Below are positions 46,030 to 60,055 of a stretch of DNA of 64,000 nt, one piece after another; positions within the stretch are counted from its first letter, which is position 1; every line of letters begins with the position of its first letter. The DNA is from Chromatiaceae bacterium (GTDB taxonomy: Bacteria; Pseudomonadota; Gammaproteobacteria; Chromatiales; Chromatiaceae). The stretch spans positions 20,886-84,885 of the forward strand of contig JALSSC010000008.1 in NCBI GenBank assembly GCA_026984455.1. Reading direction: 5' to 3'. Both the position numbers and the translations under genes were made by a program. The notes beneath the pieces are model-generated. The model saw only the letters and a list, made by a program, of their open reading frames with translations, did no database searches and was not told the DNA's origin.

Positions 46030-46371
46030 TCAGTCCTTCGCCTTGTGGTACCAATAGCCGTCGATATCCAAGAACCAAAAGGAGCACGCATAGCGGTCCA
46101 CCTTGTACAGTCCCTTGAGGGCGTCCGTCAGCCAGGTCTCCTTGCCGCGATCGACGATGGCGTTGATCAGATAGTTGATATTACGCTCCTGCTTGAACAG
46201 GCCGGCGATGGAGGCAATGACGCTGGGCTCCAGGGCATCCCCCAGATGGTGGCTGACCACCGACTCCACCTCCCGCACCACACAGTCGCTCACCCCGGCC
46301 TGGGCGAGGATCTTCAAGGTCTCTTCCAGAAACTCCACCTCGTGCAGATTGACCATGAGCATACGTTTCAT
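46030..46371 (-). CDS. small protein, possibly PII-like, coupled to an antiporter
   Basis: The 113-residue protein begins with MLMVNLHEVEFLEETLKILAQAG, which reads as a strand-helix start like that of PII and CutA-type ferredoxin-like folds. It then has an atypical middle, a strand around INYLINAIVD, a helix and a C-terminal aromatic stretch (FWFLDIDGYW). Family recognition is uncertain. The start codon overlaps the antiporter stop by four bases (ATGA), so the two are made together and the protein may sense a small molecule to gate the antiporter. Confidence 0.55.
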   Translation of the reverse strand: MKRMLMVNLHEVEFLEETLKILAQAGVSDCVVREVESVVSHHLGDALEPSVIASIAGLFKQERNINYLINAIVDRGKETWLTDALKGLYKVDRYACSFWFLDIDGYWYHKAKD

Positions 46372-47594
46372 CGGGAATCCCCCTGAGTGTCACTGTCCAT
46401 CCCCCCGGCCTCGCCCGCACGCAACAGCGCGCGGCGGGTGAGGATCGGCCCCACCACCTCGGTCACCACGGTGGTGGCCAGGAGCACGTTGATGACGGTG
46501 AGGGCCAGATTACGCCCTTCGGCACCGAACTGGGCGAACTCGTTGGCCACCACCAGCGACAGGCCGATGGCTATGCCCACCTGGGACAGCAGGCCGTAAC
46601 CGATATTGCGCCTCACCACCTGGGGGGCACGCGACAGCCAGGCCCCCAGGCTTGCCCCCATGACCTTGCCGAAGATGCGCGCGAAGAGGTAGACGACCCC
46701 CAGGACCCCGAGTGAAGGGAGCAGGTCCAGGCGCAGGTGGGCGCCGGCGAGAACGAAGAAACCGATGAGGATGGGCGCGCCCAGGGTGGAGACCTGTTCC
46801 ACCAGGGCCTTGGTGGAAATGGGCGACACGTTCACCAGCACGGCACCGAAGGCCATGTTGGCGAGCAACGGCGAGATCCCCGTCTGTTCCGCCACCCCGG
46901 CGATGCCCACCAGGGCGCCGATGGCCACCGAGAGCGAGGCCTCGCGGCCGGGCAGGCGCGCCAGCAGCGGCCCCACCGCCAGGGCGACGGCGCCACCGAG
47001 GAGCAGGGACCCCCCGATCTCCAACCCCGCCACCCCGGCCACGGCCTCCAGGGACCAGACCGCCCCGCCCGACAGCATGGCCTTGGCCAGGGCCGCTGCC
47101 AGGGCATAGAGCACCAGGGCGATGGCATCGTCGATGCCCACCACCGCCATCAGGGTACGGGTGAGGATGCCGGAAGCGCGTAGTTCGCGGATCACCATCA
47201 CCGTGGCCGCCGGCGCCGTGGCCGCCGAGATGGCCCCCAAGACCAGGGCCAGGGGCAGATCCGCGGTCCAGGCCCAGACCCCCAGGGTCACCGCCAGCAT
47301 GGCCCCCAGGGCCTCCAGGAGGACAATGGGAAACAGTGCGCGGGCGAGGCGCCGCAGGGTGCGCCCCTCCAGTTCGCCACCGATGGAGAAGGCGATCACC
47401 CCCAGGGCGAGATCGCCCACCACCCCCATGTGGCCGAGGTCCGCATGGGAGAAGACGCCCGTCGCCGAGCCCCCCAGGAGCACCCCGACGATGACATAAC
47501 CCGCCACCGAGGGCACCTTGAGCAGCTCCATCGCCTTACCCCCGGCGAACCCGGCGAGAATGGCGATGCCCATGATTTCCAGGCCGTTGAACAT
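46368..47594 (-). CDS. CPA2-type cation:proton antiporter
   Basis: The 408-residue protein has about twelve transmembrane helices and resembles Na+/H+ or K+/H+ antiporters of the KefB/NapA type. VPSVAGYVIVGVLLGG, GISAATAPAATVMVIRELR and VVGIDDAIALVLYAL carry the conserved unwound helix and Asp residues of the translocation site. It has no nucleotide-binding (RCK) domain, so regulation may come from the small protein encoded downstream. I use the ATG at 47594; an in-frame TTG is four codons upstream. Confidence 0.87.
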   Translation of the reverse strand: MFNGLEIMGIAILAGFAGGKAMELLKVPSVAGYVIVGVLLGGSATGVFSHADLGHMGVVGDLALGVIAFSIGGELEGRTLRRLARALFPIVLLEALGAMLAVTLGVWAWTADLPLALVLGAISAATAPAATVMVIRELRASGILTRTLMAVVGIDDAIALVLYALAAALAKAMLSGGAVWSLEAVAGVAGLEIGGSLLLGGAVALAVGPLLARLPGREASLSVAIGALVGIAGVAEQTGISPLLANMAFGAVLVNVSPISTKALVEQVSTLGAPILIGFFVLAGAHLRLDLLPSLGVLGVVYLFARIFGKVMGASLGAWLSRAPQVVRRNIGYGLLSQVGIAIGLSLVVANEFAQFGAEGRNLALTVINVLLATTVVTEVVGPILTRRALLRAGEAGGMDSDTQGDSR

Positions 47595-47674
47595 GAGGCG
47601 GCGCAATGAACAAGCAAACGAACAGAATAGGCGGCAAGGGAGGGCGCGTCCAGCGATACCGCGGACCGAAGGTG

Positions 47675-47751
47675 CTGTGGGAGCGGCTTCAGCCGCGACG
47701 ACTCCCGCGCGGAGTGGCCACGCCGGATCGCGGCTGAAACCGCTCCCACAC
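47675..47751. repeat. REP-type inverted pair (BIME) 1
   Basis: GTGGGAGCGGCTTCAGCCGC and a near-complement (GCGGCTGAAACCGCTCCCAC) face each other across about 33 bases. Sequences of this kind are REP elements widespread in Pseudomonas and other gammaproteobacteria. A second pair is at 50181. No RAYT transposase is in the window. Confidence 0.8.
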
Positions 47752-47890
47752 CGCGCCCTTCCCCGGGAAGGTGCCTTCCGGGATAGCGAACGGGCGGCAT
47801 CGCGGTGCCAGGAGAGAAGATCTTTGCGACCCTTTCGGCGCCTTACCCCGAGGGTGCACTCCGACGAAACACCAGGCCGTCCCGCTGGTC

Positions 47891-47919
47891 TTACAGTGTT
47901 GGGCGGCCAAGTATATACT
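47891..47919 (+). promoter_or_regulatory. sigma-70-like promoter giving a leaderless transcript
   Basis: TTACAG and TATACT are spaced exactly 17 bases apart. Transcription would begin at about 47926-47927, which is the A of the downstream ATG at 47927. No ribosome-binding site is seen before the ATG, so the mRNA could be leaderless. Confidence 0.5.
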
Positions 47920-47926
47920 CGATTCC

Positions 47927-48640
47927 ATGTTGGCTTTCGACACCCATTACAGCTTCAAGAAGCTCACCCAGGCGGGCTTCGACGAGACCCAGGCCGAGGC
48001 CCAGATCGAGGTCTTGCGGACCGCCATAGAACAGAACGTCGTCACCAAGGCGGACCTGGACAGCCGCCATCGGGAGACAAAGGCCGACCTGGAGCGGCTA
48101 TCTGTCCATGTCCACAACCTGGATGCCAAGGTAGAGGCCCTGGAGCACAAGGTCGATGCCTTGGGACAACGGCTCGAGGACCTGAGCCACGAGGTGGGGG
48201 AACTGCAGCGGGAGATGGAGGCGCTGCGCCTGCGGATCGACGTGCTCGAACAGCGAATGGAGGAGCGTTTCAGGCAGGTGGACGAGCGCTTCAAGCAGGT
48301 GGACGCTCGGTTCGACCAAATAGACGACCGTTTCAGACAGGTGGACGACCGCTTCAGGCAGGTGGACGCTCGGTTCGACCAAATAGACGACCGTTTCAGA
48401 CAGGTAGACGACCGCTTCAGGCAGGTGGACGCTCGGTTCGACCAAATAGACGACCGTTTCAGACAGGTGGACCAGCGTTTCGATCGCATTGAGGCAGGCA
48501 TGGCCACCAAGAAAGACATCGAGGCCGCCGTGGAGCGCATGGGCCGGACCTTCGCCATGTGGATGGTGGGCCTGTTCTTCACCACCCTTGCGGTCGCCAT
48601 CACGGGGTTCTTCACCCTGTATCAGATCCTACGGCCCTGA
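47927..48640 (+). CDS. DUF1640-like coiled-coil membrane protein with internal repeats
   Basis: The 237-residue protein has an N-terminal block (YSFKKLTQAGFDETQAEAQI) typical of DUF1640-like proteins, a long coiled coil of repeating RFRQVDxRFDQID units (about 108-190), and a C-terminal transmembrane helix (about 210-232, MWMVGLFFTTLAVAITGFF). It is thus an anchored filament- or stalk-like protein, tail in the membrane. Related CCDC90/DUF1640 proteins have no settled bacterial function. The start lies at the end of a promoter, so the mRNA is probably leaderless. A bidirectional terminator separates it from the porin. Confidence 0.78.
   Translation: MLAFDTHYSFKKLTQAGFDETQAEAQIEVLRTAIEQNVVTKADLDSRHRETKADLERLSVHVHNLDAKVEALEHKVDALGQRLEDLSHEVGELQREMEALRLRIDVLEQRMEERFRQVDERFKQVDARFDQIDDRFRQVDDRFRQVDARFDQIDDRFRQVDDRFRQVDARFDQIDDRFRQVDQRFDRIEAGMATKKDIEAAVERMGRTFAMWMVGLFFTTLAVAITGFFTLYQILRP
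48302..48479 (+). repeat. tandem 63-bp coding repeat, about 2.8 copies
   Basis: The unit, beginning GACGCTCGGTTCGACC, recurs at 48302, 48365 and 48428, exactly 63 bases apart; the first two copies differ by one base or so and the third diverges near its end. Each unit encodes 21 residues, that is three heptads, so repeat number changes alter coiled-coil length in frame. Confidence 0.9.
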
Positions 48641-48722
48641 TTGGGGAGCGGCGTCCAGGCAGATCCCGCCGCCAGGGAGCCCGATCTGCTTTTCGGGAAG
48701 CTGCAGATTGGAAACCAGAAGC

Positions 48723-48760
48723 AAAAGGGGCCGGCACCCCTCGGGGTGCCGGCCCCTTTC
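48723..48760. terminator. bidirectional rho-independent terminator
   Basis: AGGGGCCGGCACCCC and GGGGTGCCGGCCCCT form a near-perfect 15-base stem with a small loop. A run of A bases precedes it and Ts follow it, so it works as a T-tailed terminator for the porin on the minus strand and for the coiled-coil gene on the plus strand. Confidence 0.85.
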
Positions 48761-48811
48761 ACCCCACCGGCCCCAAGGCCGGTGGCTGCTTCCAGTCCGG
48801 CGAACGCCAGA

Positions 48812-49846
48812 TCAGAAGTTGTGGTCCAACTGCAGAGAGAAGGCGGATTCGTCCTGACCACCACCGCTGGCGACGCCCTTGTCGAAGTCCTTCTTGCGGT
48901 ACATCAACTGGACATCGGTGCGCTTGCTGAAGTTGTACTGGTAGCCCAGGGCCCAGCCATCGAAATCCATATTGGACAAACCCTTGTCACCGTCGTACTG
49001 GCCGTACATGCCCTTGACCCGGTTGTTGCCGAAGTCATAGGCGGCGGAGAGCTGCCAGGACTTGTAGTCGTTGTCCTTGACGGCGTTGACGCTGGAGTGG
49101 TCCTCGTACAGGCCGGTGACGGTGATGTTGTTGAAGTTCATCATCCCGAGGCCGACCGCCCACTTGGTGTCGTCGTCGTTACCGGCGAAGGCCACCTTGT
49201 CGATGTTCTCGTAGGACAGGCTGGCGAACCAGGGGCCGTTGGAGTACATGCCGGTCAGGGAGTAGGCGTCCTGGAAGTCGTTGGTCAGCTGGTTGGTCTG
49301 AACCACGGCGCCCGCCAGGGTGAAACCGGCGAAGGAGGGCGAGACATAGGCGATGGCGCCGTCCACGCGCTTCTGGTCGAAGAAGCCCACGTGGGTACGG
49401 CGACCACTCCCCGTGGCACCGGCAGTACCGTCACCATCCGCGATGGTGTCGCCGAACAGGTCCACCTTGGAGGTGCCGATCTTGTAGGGGGTGTCGTGAC
49501 GGCCGGCCAAGAGGGTGCCCCAGCCGCCGGCCAGGCCGACATAGGAATTACGCTGAGACCAGAAGCCACCCTTGCCAAAACCGTCGCCGACGTTGACCCC
49601 GAACTCCATCTTGTAGATGGCCTTGAGGCCATTGCCCAGGTCCTCGGAGCCCTTGATGCCCAGACGCGAGGACTCGTCGCCCATCGCCCAGGCGTCCTGC
49701 AGAGGACCGACGTTCTCGTCGTCACGATCCCACTTGGTGGTGTTGACCCGGACCTTGCCATAGATGGTGGCATCGGCGGCGGCGGTCATGGAGACCGGGG
49801 CGGCGATGGCGGCGGCGATGGCCGCGACCAGCAGTTGCTTTTTCAT
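48812..49846 (-). CDS. Gram-negative outer-membrane porin
   Basis: The 344-residue protein has a signal peptide (KKQLLVAAIAAAIAAPVSMTAAAD, about 1-24) and a trimeric-porin-like beta barrel. It starts ATIYGKVRVNTT, contains SSRLGIKGSEDLGNGLKAIY, a loop with SQRNSYVGLAG and ends with QLDHNF, the terminal phenylalanine needed for barrel assembly. The sequence fits the general porin family (porin_4 type). It has a strong sigma-70 promoter and a bidirectional terminator, so it is likely well expressed. Confidence 0.92.
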   Translation of the reverse strand: MKKQLLVAAIAAAIAAPVSMTAAADATIYGKVRVNTTKWDRDDENVGPLQDAWAMGDESSRLGIKGSEDLGNGLKAIYKMEFGVNVGDGFGKGGFWSQRNSYVGLAGGWGTLLAGRHDTPYKIGTSKVDLFGDTIADGDGTAGATGSGRRTHVGFFDQKRVDGAIAYVSPSFAGFTLAGAVVQTNQLTNDFQDAYSLTGMYSNGPWFASLSYENIDKVAFAGNDDDTKWAVGLGMMNFNNITVTGLYEDHSSVNAVKDNDYKSWQLSAAYDFGNNRVKGMYGQYDGDKGLSNMDFDGWALGYQYNFSKRTDVQLMYRKKDFDKGVASGGGQDESAFSLQLDHNF

Positions 49847-49899
49847 GATTCAATCTCCCGTCTTGAATGGTTGAGGAAGAAAAACGCTGTGCGGCAAGA

Positions 49900-49928
49900 A
49901 TAATATCCAAAGCGGGGACTATATGCAA
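49900..49928 (-). promoter_or_regulatory. sigma-70 promoter of the porin gene
   Basis: On the minus strand TTGCAT and TATTAT are separated by exactly 17 bases. Transcription would start near 49893, giving a leader of about 47 bases ending with a GGGAG ribosome-binding site. The surrounding 100 bases are unusually AT-rich for this genome. Confidence 0.8.
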
Positions 49929-50180
49929 CAGGTTATTTGAAAAAAACCACAAACCCATTTTTGTCGCCTCTTCGCAACAACCCCTCAAAGCCCGGGCACT
50001 TATAACCGACAATCAATGAGTTACACGACCAAACCTGGGAAATACCCTAGGCTTCCCTAGAAACTGTATCAGGTTTCCAACAGGTGATGGAGCCAAGTAC
50101 CGGCCCGTATCGCCCCGGCCACAGGTCGGAGGAGCGCCACCGGGGCGGTCAGGCCCGCTGTGCGCCTGCCTGCGGAAGGG
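49929..50180. promoter_or_regulatory. AT-rich upstream region of the porin, no gene
   Basis: Together with the promoter and the second REP pair this makes up the gap between the porin and tRNA-Gln. The part next to the promoter has A/T runs that may bind activators or nucleoid proteins. I see no reading frame worth calling and no defined operator. Confidence 0.4.
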
Positions 50181-50258
50181 TGTGGCGTGGAGCGGCTTCA
50201 GCCGCGTCCGGCGTGGCCAGTACGCGCAGGAGTCGCCGCGGCTGAAGCCGCTCCTGCG
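50181..50258. repeat. REP-type inverted pair (BIME) 2
   Basis: TGGAGCGGCTTCAGCCGCG at about 50188 and CGCGGCTGAAGCCGCTCCTG at about 50237 form an inverted pair of the same family as that at 47675. The two pairs enclose the coiled-coil gene and the porin. Confidence 0.8.
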
Positions 50259-50285
50259 TCGATGCCTATGGGGAGATGGGAGTGA

Positions 50286-50359
50286 TGGCTGGGGGACTAG
50301 GATTCGAACCTAGGTTAGCGGAGTCAGAGTCCGCCGTCCTGCCGCTAGACGATCCCCCA
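50286..50359 (-). tRNA. tRNA-Gln (CTG)
   Basis: The minus strand folds as a 71-base cloverleaf plus encoded CCA. The acceptor stem starts TGGGGGA, the anticodon loop is CTCTGAC (anticodon CTG, codon CAG) and the T arm is AGGTTCGAATCCT. It reads in the same direction as the ribosomal protein genes, downstream of rpsI. Confidence 0.96.
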
Positions 50360-50445
50360 GGGGAGATGGAAATCTATCTCGGTGGGTGGGAAAACGCAAG
50401 GGTCCGGGTCGAGTAAATGCCGAGTGCAGCCGAGCGATCACAGAT

Positions 50446-50480
50446 CCGAGGGCACGCCGAGAACGACCCGGCGCCCTCGG
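50446..50480. terminator. hairpin after rpsI
   Basis: CCGAGGGC (50446-50453) and GCCCTCGG (50473-50480) pair perfectly with further inner pairing. It lies 28 bases beyond the rpsI stop. There is no T-run, so termination is only likely. Confidence 0.4.
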
Positions 50481-50507
50481 GGGTCCGCTTGGCGATTCCG
50501 GTAGGGA

Positions 50508-50897
50508 TCAGCGCTTGGAGTACTGCGGGCGCTTGCGCGCCTTGTGCAACCCCACCTTCTTGCGCTCCACCTCACGGGCGTCGCGGGTCAGGTAGCCGGC
50601 CTTGCGCAGGGTACCGTGCAGGCCTTCGTCGAAGGCGTCGAGGGCGCGGGCGAGGCCGTGACGGATGGCCCCCGCCTGACCGGAGGTGCCTCCCCCACGC
50701 ACCGTCACCTTCACGTCCACGCGCTCCTGCATGCCCGTGGCCTCCAGGGGCTGGCGCACCACCATACGGTCCGTCTCGCGCCCGAAGAATTCGTCGAGCG
50801 GGCGGCCATTGACGATGATCCGGCCCCTGCCCAGGCTGAGGAAGACGCGCGCGGTGGAACTCTTGCGGCGGCCGGTGGCGATGTTGGTCTGCGACAT
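50508..50897 (-). CDS. rpsI: 30S ribosomal protein S9
   Basis: The 129-residue product ends [18 protein letters not shown], the conserved S9 tail that contacts the P-site tRNA. RSHVFL-like [25 protein letters not shown] and [19 protein letters not shown] are also typical. The start at 50897 ([12 protein letters not shown]) gives the standard length. It lies 28 bases after rplM, forming the usual rplM-rpsI operon. Confidence 0.97.
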   Translation of the reverse strand: MSQTNIATGRRKSSTARVFLSLGRGRIIVNGRPLDEFFGRETDRMVVRQPLEATGMQERVDVKVTVRGGGTSGQAGAIRHGLARALDAFDEGLHGTLRKAGYLTRDAREVERKKVGLHKARKRPQYSKR

Positions 50898-50925
50898 GTT
50901 GCTGATCCGATTCTGGTAGGAGATT

Positions 50926-51354
50926 TCAGATGTCCAGCGGCTGCGGCTGCTGGGCGCTATGGGGGTGCTCGGGACCGGCATAGGCCTTGAGCTTCTTGAA
51001 CATGGCCCGGCCGAGGGGCCCCTTGGGCAGCATGCCCTTGACCGCCGTCTCGATGACACGCTCCGGGGCCTTCTGCAGCAGCTTCTCCAGCGAGATGGAC
51101 TTGAGGTGACCGACGTAGCCGGTATGCCGGTGGTACATCTTCGCCTTGAGCTTGTTGCCACTGACCCGGATACGCTCGGCATTGACCACCACGATGTAAT
51201 CGCCGGTATCCACGTGGGGGGTGTAGATGGGCTTGTGCTTGCCGCGCAGCCGGCGTGCGATCTCGCTGGCGAGGCGGCCCAGGGTCTTGTCCGTGGCATC
51301 CACCAGGTACCATTCGCGGCGCACCTCGGCGGGCTTTGCGCTTTCAGTCGTCAT
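50926..51354 (-). CDS. rplM: 50S ribosomal protein L13
   Basis: The 142-residue product has [25 protein letters not shown] at the start and [23 protein letters not shown] at the end, as in other L13 proteins. It heads the rplM-rpsI operon with a sigma-70 promoter about 60 bases upstream. It is unusual that the operon follows directly on rpoC; in many relatives the rpsL-rpsG-fusA-tuf genes come there. Confidence 0.97.
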   Translation of the reverse strand: MTTESAKPAEVRREWYLVDATDKTLGRLASEIARRLRGKHKPIYTPHVDTGDYIVVVNAERIRVSGNKLKAKMYHRHTGYVGHLKSISLEKLLQKAPERVIETAVKGMLPKGPLGRAMFKKLKAYAGPEHPHSAQQPQPLDI

Positions 51355-51417
51355 TGCCGAAACTCCAAACCTTGTGTTGTTCGCATCCGCGGATGGACCC
51401 GCTGGAAAAGACGCGGA

Positions 51418-51446
51418 ATACTACAGAAAAACAGCCATCCTGGCAA
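51418..51446 (-). promoter_or_regulatory. sigma-70 promoter of rplM-rpsI
   Basis: On the minus strand TTGCCA and TAGTAT are separated by exactly 17 bases. Transcription would start near 51411, giving a leader of about 57 bases. It lies between the rpoC end and rplM, so the operon has its own promoter. Confidence 0.75.
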
Positions 51447-51458
51447 GCGCGTGCGCCC

Positions 51459-51498
51459 CCTGCCCCGGCTCTCTCTACGGGAGCGGCCCGGGGACAGG
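51459..51498. terminator. hairpin downstream of rpoC
   Basis: CCTGCCCCGG and CCGGGGACAGG pair as a ten-base stem with one bulged base around an 18-base loop. On the minus strand it follows the rpoC stop by about 105 bases. No T-run is present. It could end the rpoBC transcript just before the rplM promoter. Confidence 0.45.
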
Positions 51499-51603
51499 CG
51501 AGAGGAAGCGGACCCACCCGCGATGACGTTCGCACGGAGCCGGCCCAGGGCGCGATTCGTCGTGCCTGCAGCCAGTCCCGCGGATGGCCGCCGCCTCCAC
51601 CTG

Positions 51604-55827
<4,224 letters not shown>

Positions 55828-55912
55828 GAGGCGTCTCCTGCTGGGTGGCCGTCAACCCCGGAGCGGGGGGCGGCGGCGGCACACGGGCCGCCGGTACGTT
55901 GGGACCTGCCGG

Positions 55913-58900
55913 TCATTCCTGTTCGAGTTCGATGTTGATACCGAGGGAGCGGATCTCCTTGACCAGGACGTTGAAGGACTCGGGCATCCCCGCATCCATT
56001 TCGTGATTGCCATCGACGATGTTCTTGTACATGCGGGTGCGCCCGTTGACGTCGTCGGACTTCACCGTGAGCATCTCCTGAAGGGTATAGGAGGCACCGT
56101 AGGCCTCCAGCGCCCACACCTCCATCTCCCCGAAACGCTGGCCGCCGAACTGGGCCTTGCCCCCCAGGGGCTGCTGGGTGACCAGGCTGTAGGGCCCGGT
56201 GGAGCGGGCGTGCATCTTGTCGTCCACCAGATGATTGAGTTTGAGCATGTACATATAGCCCACCGTCACCGGGCGTTCGAAGGCATCGCCGGTTCGCCCG
56301 TCATAGAGCACGGTCTGGCCGCTCTCGGGCAACCCCCCGAGACGCAGCATGGCCTTGATCTCGTCTTCGTTGGCGCCGTCGAACACCGGCGTCGCCATGG
56401 GCACACCGTCGCGCAGATTGGCCGCCAGTTCGAGGATCTCCTCGTCGCTCAGGCTGTCGAGGTCCTCCTCGTGCCCGCTGGTGTTGTACACCTGGTCGAG
56501 GAAGGCGCGCAATTCGGCCACCTCCGCCCGCGCCTGGAGCATGTCCCCGATACGCCGGCCGACGCCCTTGGCCGCCCACCCCAGGTGGGTCTCGAGGACC
56601 TGGCCGATGTTCATGCGCGAGGGCACCCCCAAGGGATTGAGGACGATGTCCACCGGCTCGCCGTCCTCGGAGAAGGGCATGTCCTCCACCGGCACGATCA
56701 TGGAGATGACGCCCTTGTTGCCGTGCCGGCCGGCCATCTTGTCACCGGGCTGGATGCGGCGCTTGACCGCCACGTAGACCTTGACCATCTTCAACACCCC
56801 GGGGGCCAGATCGTCACCCGCGGTGAGCTTGCGTTTCTTTTCTTCGTAACGGTTGCGGAAGGCCTCACGCTGCTGCGTGATCTGCTCGGCAATGGCCTCC
56901 AGCTGGCGGGCGGTGGCCTCGTTGCGCAGGCGGATCTCCAGCCACTGGTCGCGATTCAGGCCCTTCAGGTAGGTCTTGGTGATCTTGGCGCCCGCCTTGA
57001 GCCCCTGCGGCCCTCCGTCGGCGAGCTTGCCCAGGAGCATCTTCTCCACCCGGTCGAAGGTATCGTCCTCCATGATCCGTAATTGATCGTTCAAGTCCTT
57101 GCGTACCCGCTCCAGTTCCTCCTCCTCGATCTCCAGGGCGCGGGCATCCTTCTCCACCCCGTCGCGGGTGAACACCTGCACGTCGATGACGGTGCCCGCC
57201 ATGCCCGACGGCACCCGCAGCGAAGTGTCCTTCACGTCCGAGGCCTTCTCGCCGAAGATCGCGCGCAAGAGCTTTTCCTCTGGGGTGAGCTGGCTCTCGC
57301 CCTTGGGAGTGACCTTACCCACCAGGATGTCGCCTTCGCGCACCTCGGCACCCACGTAGACGATGCCGGACTCGTCCAGCTTGGCCAGGGCGGCCTCGCC
57401 CACGTTGGGGATATCACCGGTGATCTCCTCGGAGCCCAGCTTGGTGTCCCGAGCCATGCAGGTGAGTTCTTCGATGTGGATGGTGGTGAAGCGGTCCTCC
57501 TGCACCACCCGCTCGGAGATCAGGATGGAGTCCTCGAAGTTGTAGCCGTTCCAGGGCATGAAGGCGACACGCAGGTTCTGCCCCAGGGCCAGTTCACCCA
57601 TGTCTGTGGAAGGCCCGTCGGCGAGCACGTCGCCGCGCGCGATCCCGTCACCGACGTCCACCAACGGGCGCTGGTTGATACAGGTGTTCTGATTCGACCG
57701 CGTATATTTGGTGAGGTTGTAGATGTCCACCCCGGGCTCGCCGGCCTCGGTCTCGTCGTCGTTCACCCGCACCACGATCCGCGCCGCATCCACCGATTCC
57801 ACCCGGCCGCCGCGCCGGGCCACCACGGTCACCCCGGAATCCACCGCCACCACCCGCTCCATACCGGTACCCACCAGGGGCTTGTCGGTACGCAGGGTGG
57901 GCACGGCCTGGCGCTGCATGTTGGAGCCCATGAGGGCGCGGTTGGCATCATCGTGTTCCAGGAAAGGGATCATCGAGGCCGCCACGGAGACGATCTGTTT
58001 GGGCGAGACGTCCATGTAGTTCACCTCCCCGGGGGCCTTGAGGGTGAACTCGTTTTCGTGCCGGCAGGAGACCAGGGCGTCGCTGAGGCGGCCCTCCTCG
58101 TCCAGCGCGGCATTGGCCTGGGCGATGACGTATTTGCCCTCCTCGATCGCCGACAGATAGTCGATCCGGTCGGTGACCCGGCCGTCTTCCACCTTGCGGT
58201 AGGGGGTCTCCAGGAAACCATAGCGGTTGGTGCGGGCATACACCGCCAGAGAATTGATGAGGCCGATGTTGGGACCTTCCGGGGTCTCGATGGGACAGAC
58301 CCGCCCGTAGTGGGTAGGGTGTACATCGCGCACCTCGAAACCGGCCCGTTCCCGGGCCAGGCCGCCCGGACCGAGGGCCGATACCCGGCGCTTGTGGGTG
58401 ACCTCCGACAGGGGGTTGTTCTGGTCCATGAATTGGGAGAGCTGACTGGAACCGAAGAACTCCTTGACCGCGGCCGAGACCGGCTTGGCGTTGATGAGTT
58501 CCTGGGGCATCAGGCCCTCCGACTCGGCGATGGAGAGGCGCTCCTTGACCGCCCGTTCCACCCGCACCAGCCCGACCCGGAACTGGTTCTCCGCCATCTC
58601 GCCCACGGAGCGGATGCGGCGGTTACCGAGGTGGTCGATGTCGTCCACGGTACCGCGGCCGTTGCCGATCTCCACCAGGGTACGGAGCACATCCACGATG
58701 TCCGAGGTCGTTCCCTGCTCCGCCACCAGGCGCTTGGACAATTCGTCGCCGCGTTGGGCGAAGTACTTGTGGTCGTAGAGGATCCCGGGGCCGGTCTCGG
58801 CCTCCCGGCCCAGGCGGCGGTTGAACTTCATCCGCCCCACGGCCGACAGGTCGTAGCGGTCGGCGGTGAAGAACAGGTTGTGAAACAGGTTCTGTGCCGC

Positions 58901-60055
58901 TTCCTTGGTGGGGGGCTCCCCCGGTCGCATCATCCGGTAGATCTCCACCTGGGCCTCCAGGGCGTTATTGGTGGGATCCAGGGAGAGGGTCTTGGAGATG
59001 AAGGGCCTGTGATCGAGGTCATTGGCAAACAGGGTGTGGATCTGCTTGATCCCGCGCTCACGCATGAGTTCGAGCAGTTCCTCGGTCACCTCGCTGTTGG
59101 CCTCCGCGAGGAGTTCGCCCGTCTCCTTGTCCACCAGGTCGCGGGCCAGGACGCGACCGATCAGAAAGCTCTCGGGGACATCCAGGCGGGTCACCCCCGC
59201 CTTGTCGAGCTGGCGGATGTGACGGGCGGTGATGCGCCGGCCGGCCTCCACCAGGACCTCGCCGTTCAGTTCCAGATCGAAGTCCACGGTCTCGCCGCGC
59301 AGGCGCTCCGGCACCAGGTCCATCTTCAGGGTCTTCTTGGTGATGTGAAAACGGTCGGTCTCGAAGAAGTCGGCGAGGATCTCCTCGGTGTCGTAGCCCA
59401 GGGCGCGCAGGAGCACGGTGGCCGGGAGCTTGCGCCGGCGGTCGATACGCACGTAGACGTTGTCCTTGGGGTCGAACTCGAAGTCCAGCCAGGAACCGCG
59501 GTAGGGGATCACCCGGGCGTTGAACAGGAGCTTGCCCGAGGAATGGGTCTTGCCCTTGTCGTGATCGAAGAACACCCCGGGCGAGCGGTGCAACTGGGAC
59601 ACGATCACCCGCTCGGTGCCATTGATGACGAAGGTGCCGGTGTCGGTCATCAGGGGCAGCTCACCCATGTAGACCTCCTGTTCCTTGACGTCCTTCACCA
59701 CCTTGGTGCCCGCGGGCGCGTCCTTGTCGTAGATCACCAGGCGCACCAGCACGCGCAGCGGGGCGGCATAGGTGCTGCCGCGCAACTGGCACTCGCGCAC
59801 GTCGAAGGTGGGCTCGCCGAGGCGGTAGCTCACGTATTCGAGGGCGGCGTTGCCGGAATAGGATTCGATGGGGAACACCGATTTGAAGGCCGCTTCGAGG
59901 CCTTTGAGCTCACGCTCGCCGGGTTTCTGGTCCTGTTGCAGGAAATTCCTGTAGGAGTCGATCTGGGTGGCGAGCAGAAAGGGCACATCCAGGATGCTGG
60001 GCCGTTTGCCGAAATCCTTGCGGATGCGCTTCTTCTCAGTGAACGTATAGGCCAT
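55913..60055 (-). CDS. rpoB: RNA polymerase beta subunit
   Basis: The 1380-residue product has all RpoB landmarks: [17 protein letters not shown] at the start, the rifampicin-region block [45 protein letters not shown] and the C-terminal [10 protein letters not shown]. The rifampicin cluster is the wild-type sensitive-looking sequence at S, Q, D, H, R and S positions I can recognise. The ATG at 60055 fits the family start; an ATG 14 codons upstream is in frame but out of register with homologues. A hairpin in the rplL-rpoB gap may tune its expression. Confidence 0.98.
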   Translation of the reverse strand: MAYTFTEKKRIRKDFGKRPSILDVPFLLATQIDSYRNFLQQDQKPGERELKGLEAAFKSVFPIESYSGNAALEYVSYRLGEPTFDVRECQLRGSTYAAPLRVLVRLVIYDKDAPAGTKVVKDVKEQEVYMGELPLMTDTGTFVINGTERVIVSQLHRSPGVFFDHDKGKTHSSGKLLFNARVIPYRGSWLDFEFDPKDNVYVRIDRRRKLPATVLLRALGYDTEEILADFFETDRFHITKKTLKMDLVPERLRGETVDFDLELNGEVLVEAGRRITARHIRQLDKAGVTRLDVPESFLIGRVLARDLVDKETGELLAEANSEVTEELLELMRERGIKQIHTLFANDLDHRPFISKTLSLDPTNNALEAQVEIYRMMRPGEPPTKEAAQNLFHNLFFTADRYDLSAVGRMKFNRRLGREAETGPGILYDHKYFAQRGDELSKRLVAEQGTTSDIVDVLRTLVEIGNGRGTVDDIDHLGNRRIRSVGEMAENQFRVGLVRVERAVKERLSIAESEGLMPQELINAKPVSAAVKEFFGSSQLSQFMDQNNPLSEVTHKRRVSALGPGGLARERAGFEVRDVHPTHYGRVCPIETPEGPNIGLINSLAVYARTNRYGFLETPYRKVEDGRVTDRIDYLSAIEEGKYVIAQANAALDEEGRLSDALVSCRHENEFTLKAPGEVNYMDVSPKQIVSVAASMIPFLEHDDANRALMGSNMQRQAVPTLRTDKPLVGTGMERVVAVDSGVTVVARRGGRVESVDAARIVVRVNDDETEAGEPGVDIYNLTKYTRSNQNTCINQRPLVDVGDGIARGDVLADGPSTDMGELALGQNLRVAFMPWNGYNFEDSILISERVVQEDRFTTIHIEELTCMARDTKLGSEEITGDIPNVGEAALAKLDESGIVYVGAEVREGDILVGKVTPKGESQLTPEEKLLRAIFGEKASDVKDTSLRVPSGMAGTVIDVQVFTRDGVEKDARALEIEEEELERVRKDLNDQLRIMEDDTFDRVEKMLLGKLADGGPQGLKAGAKITKTYLKGLNRDQWLEIRLRNEATARQLEAIAEQITQQREAFRNRYEEKKRKLTAGDDLAPGVLKMVKVYVAVKRRIQPGDKMAGRHGNKGVISMIVPVEDMPFSEDGEPVDIVLNPLGVPSRMNIGQVLETHLGWAAKGVGRRIGDMLQARAEVAELRAFLDQVYNTSGHEEDLDSLSDEEILELAANLRDGVPMATPVFDGANEDEIKAMLRLGGLPESGQTVLYDGRTGDAFERPVTVGYMYMLKLNHLVDDKMHARSTGPYSLVTQQPLGGKAQFGGQRFGEMEVWALEAYGASYTLQEMLTVKSDDVNGRTRMYKNIVDGNHEMDAGMPESFNVLVKEIRSLGINIELEQE

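Noticed and set aside
48302..48479. The 63-bp tandem repeats as a CRISPR-like array
   Set aside because: Units are directly joined without unique spacers and lie in frame inside a coiled-coil gene.
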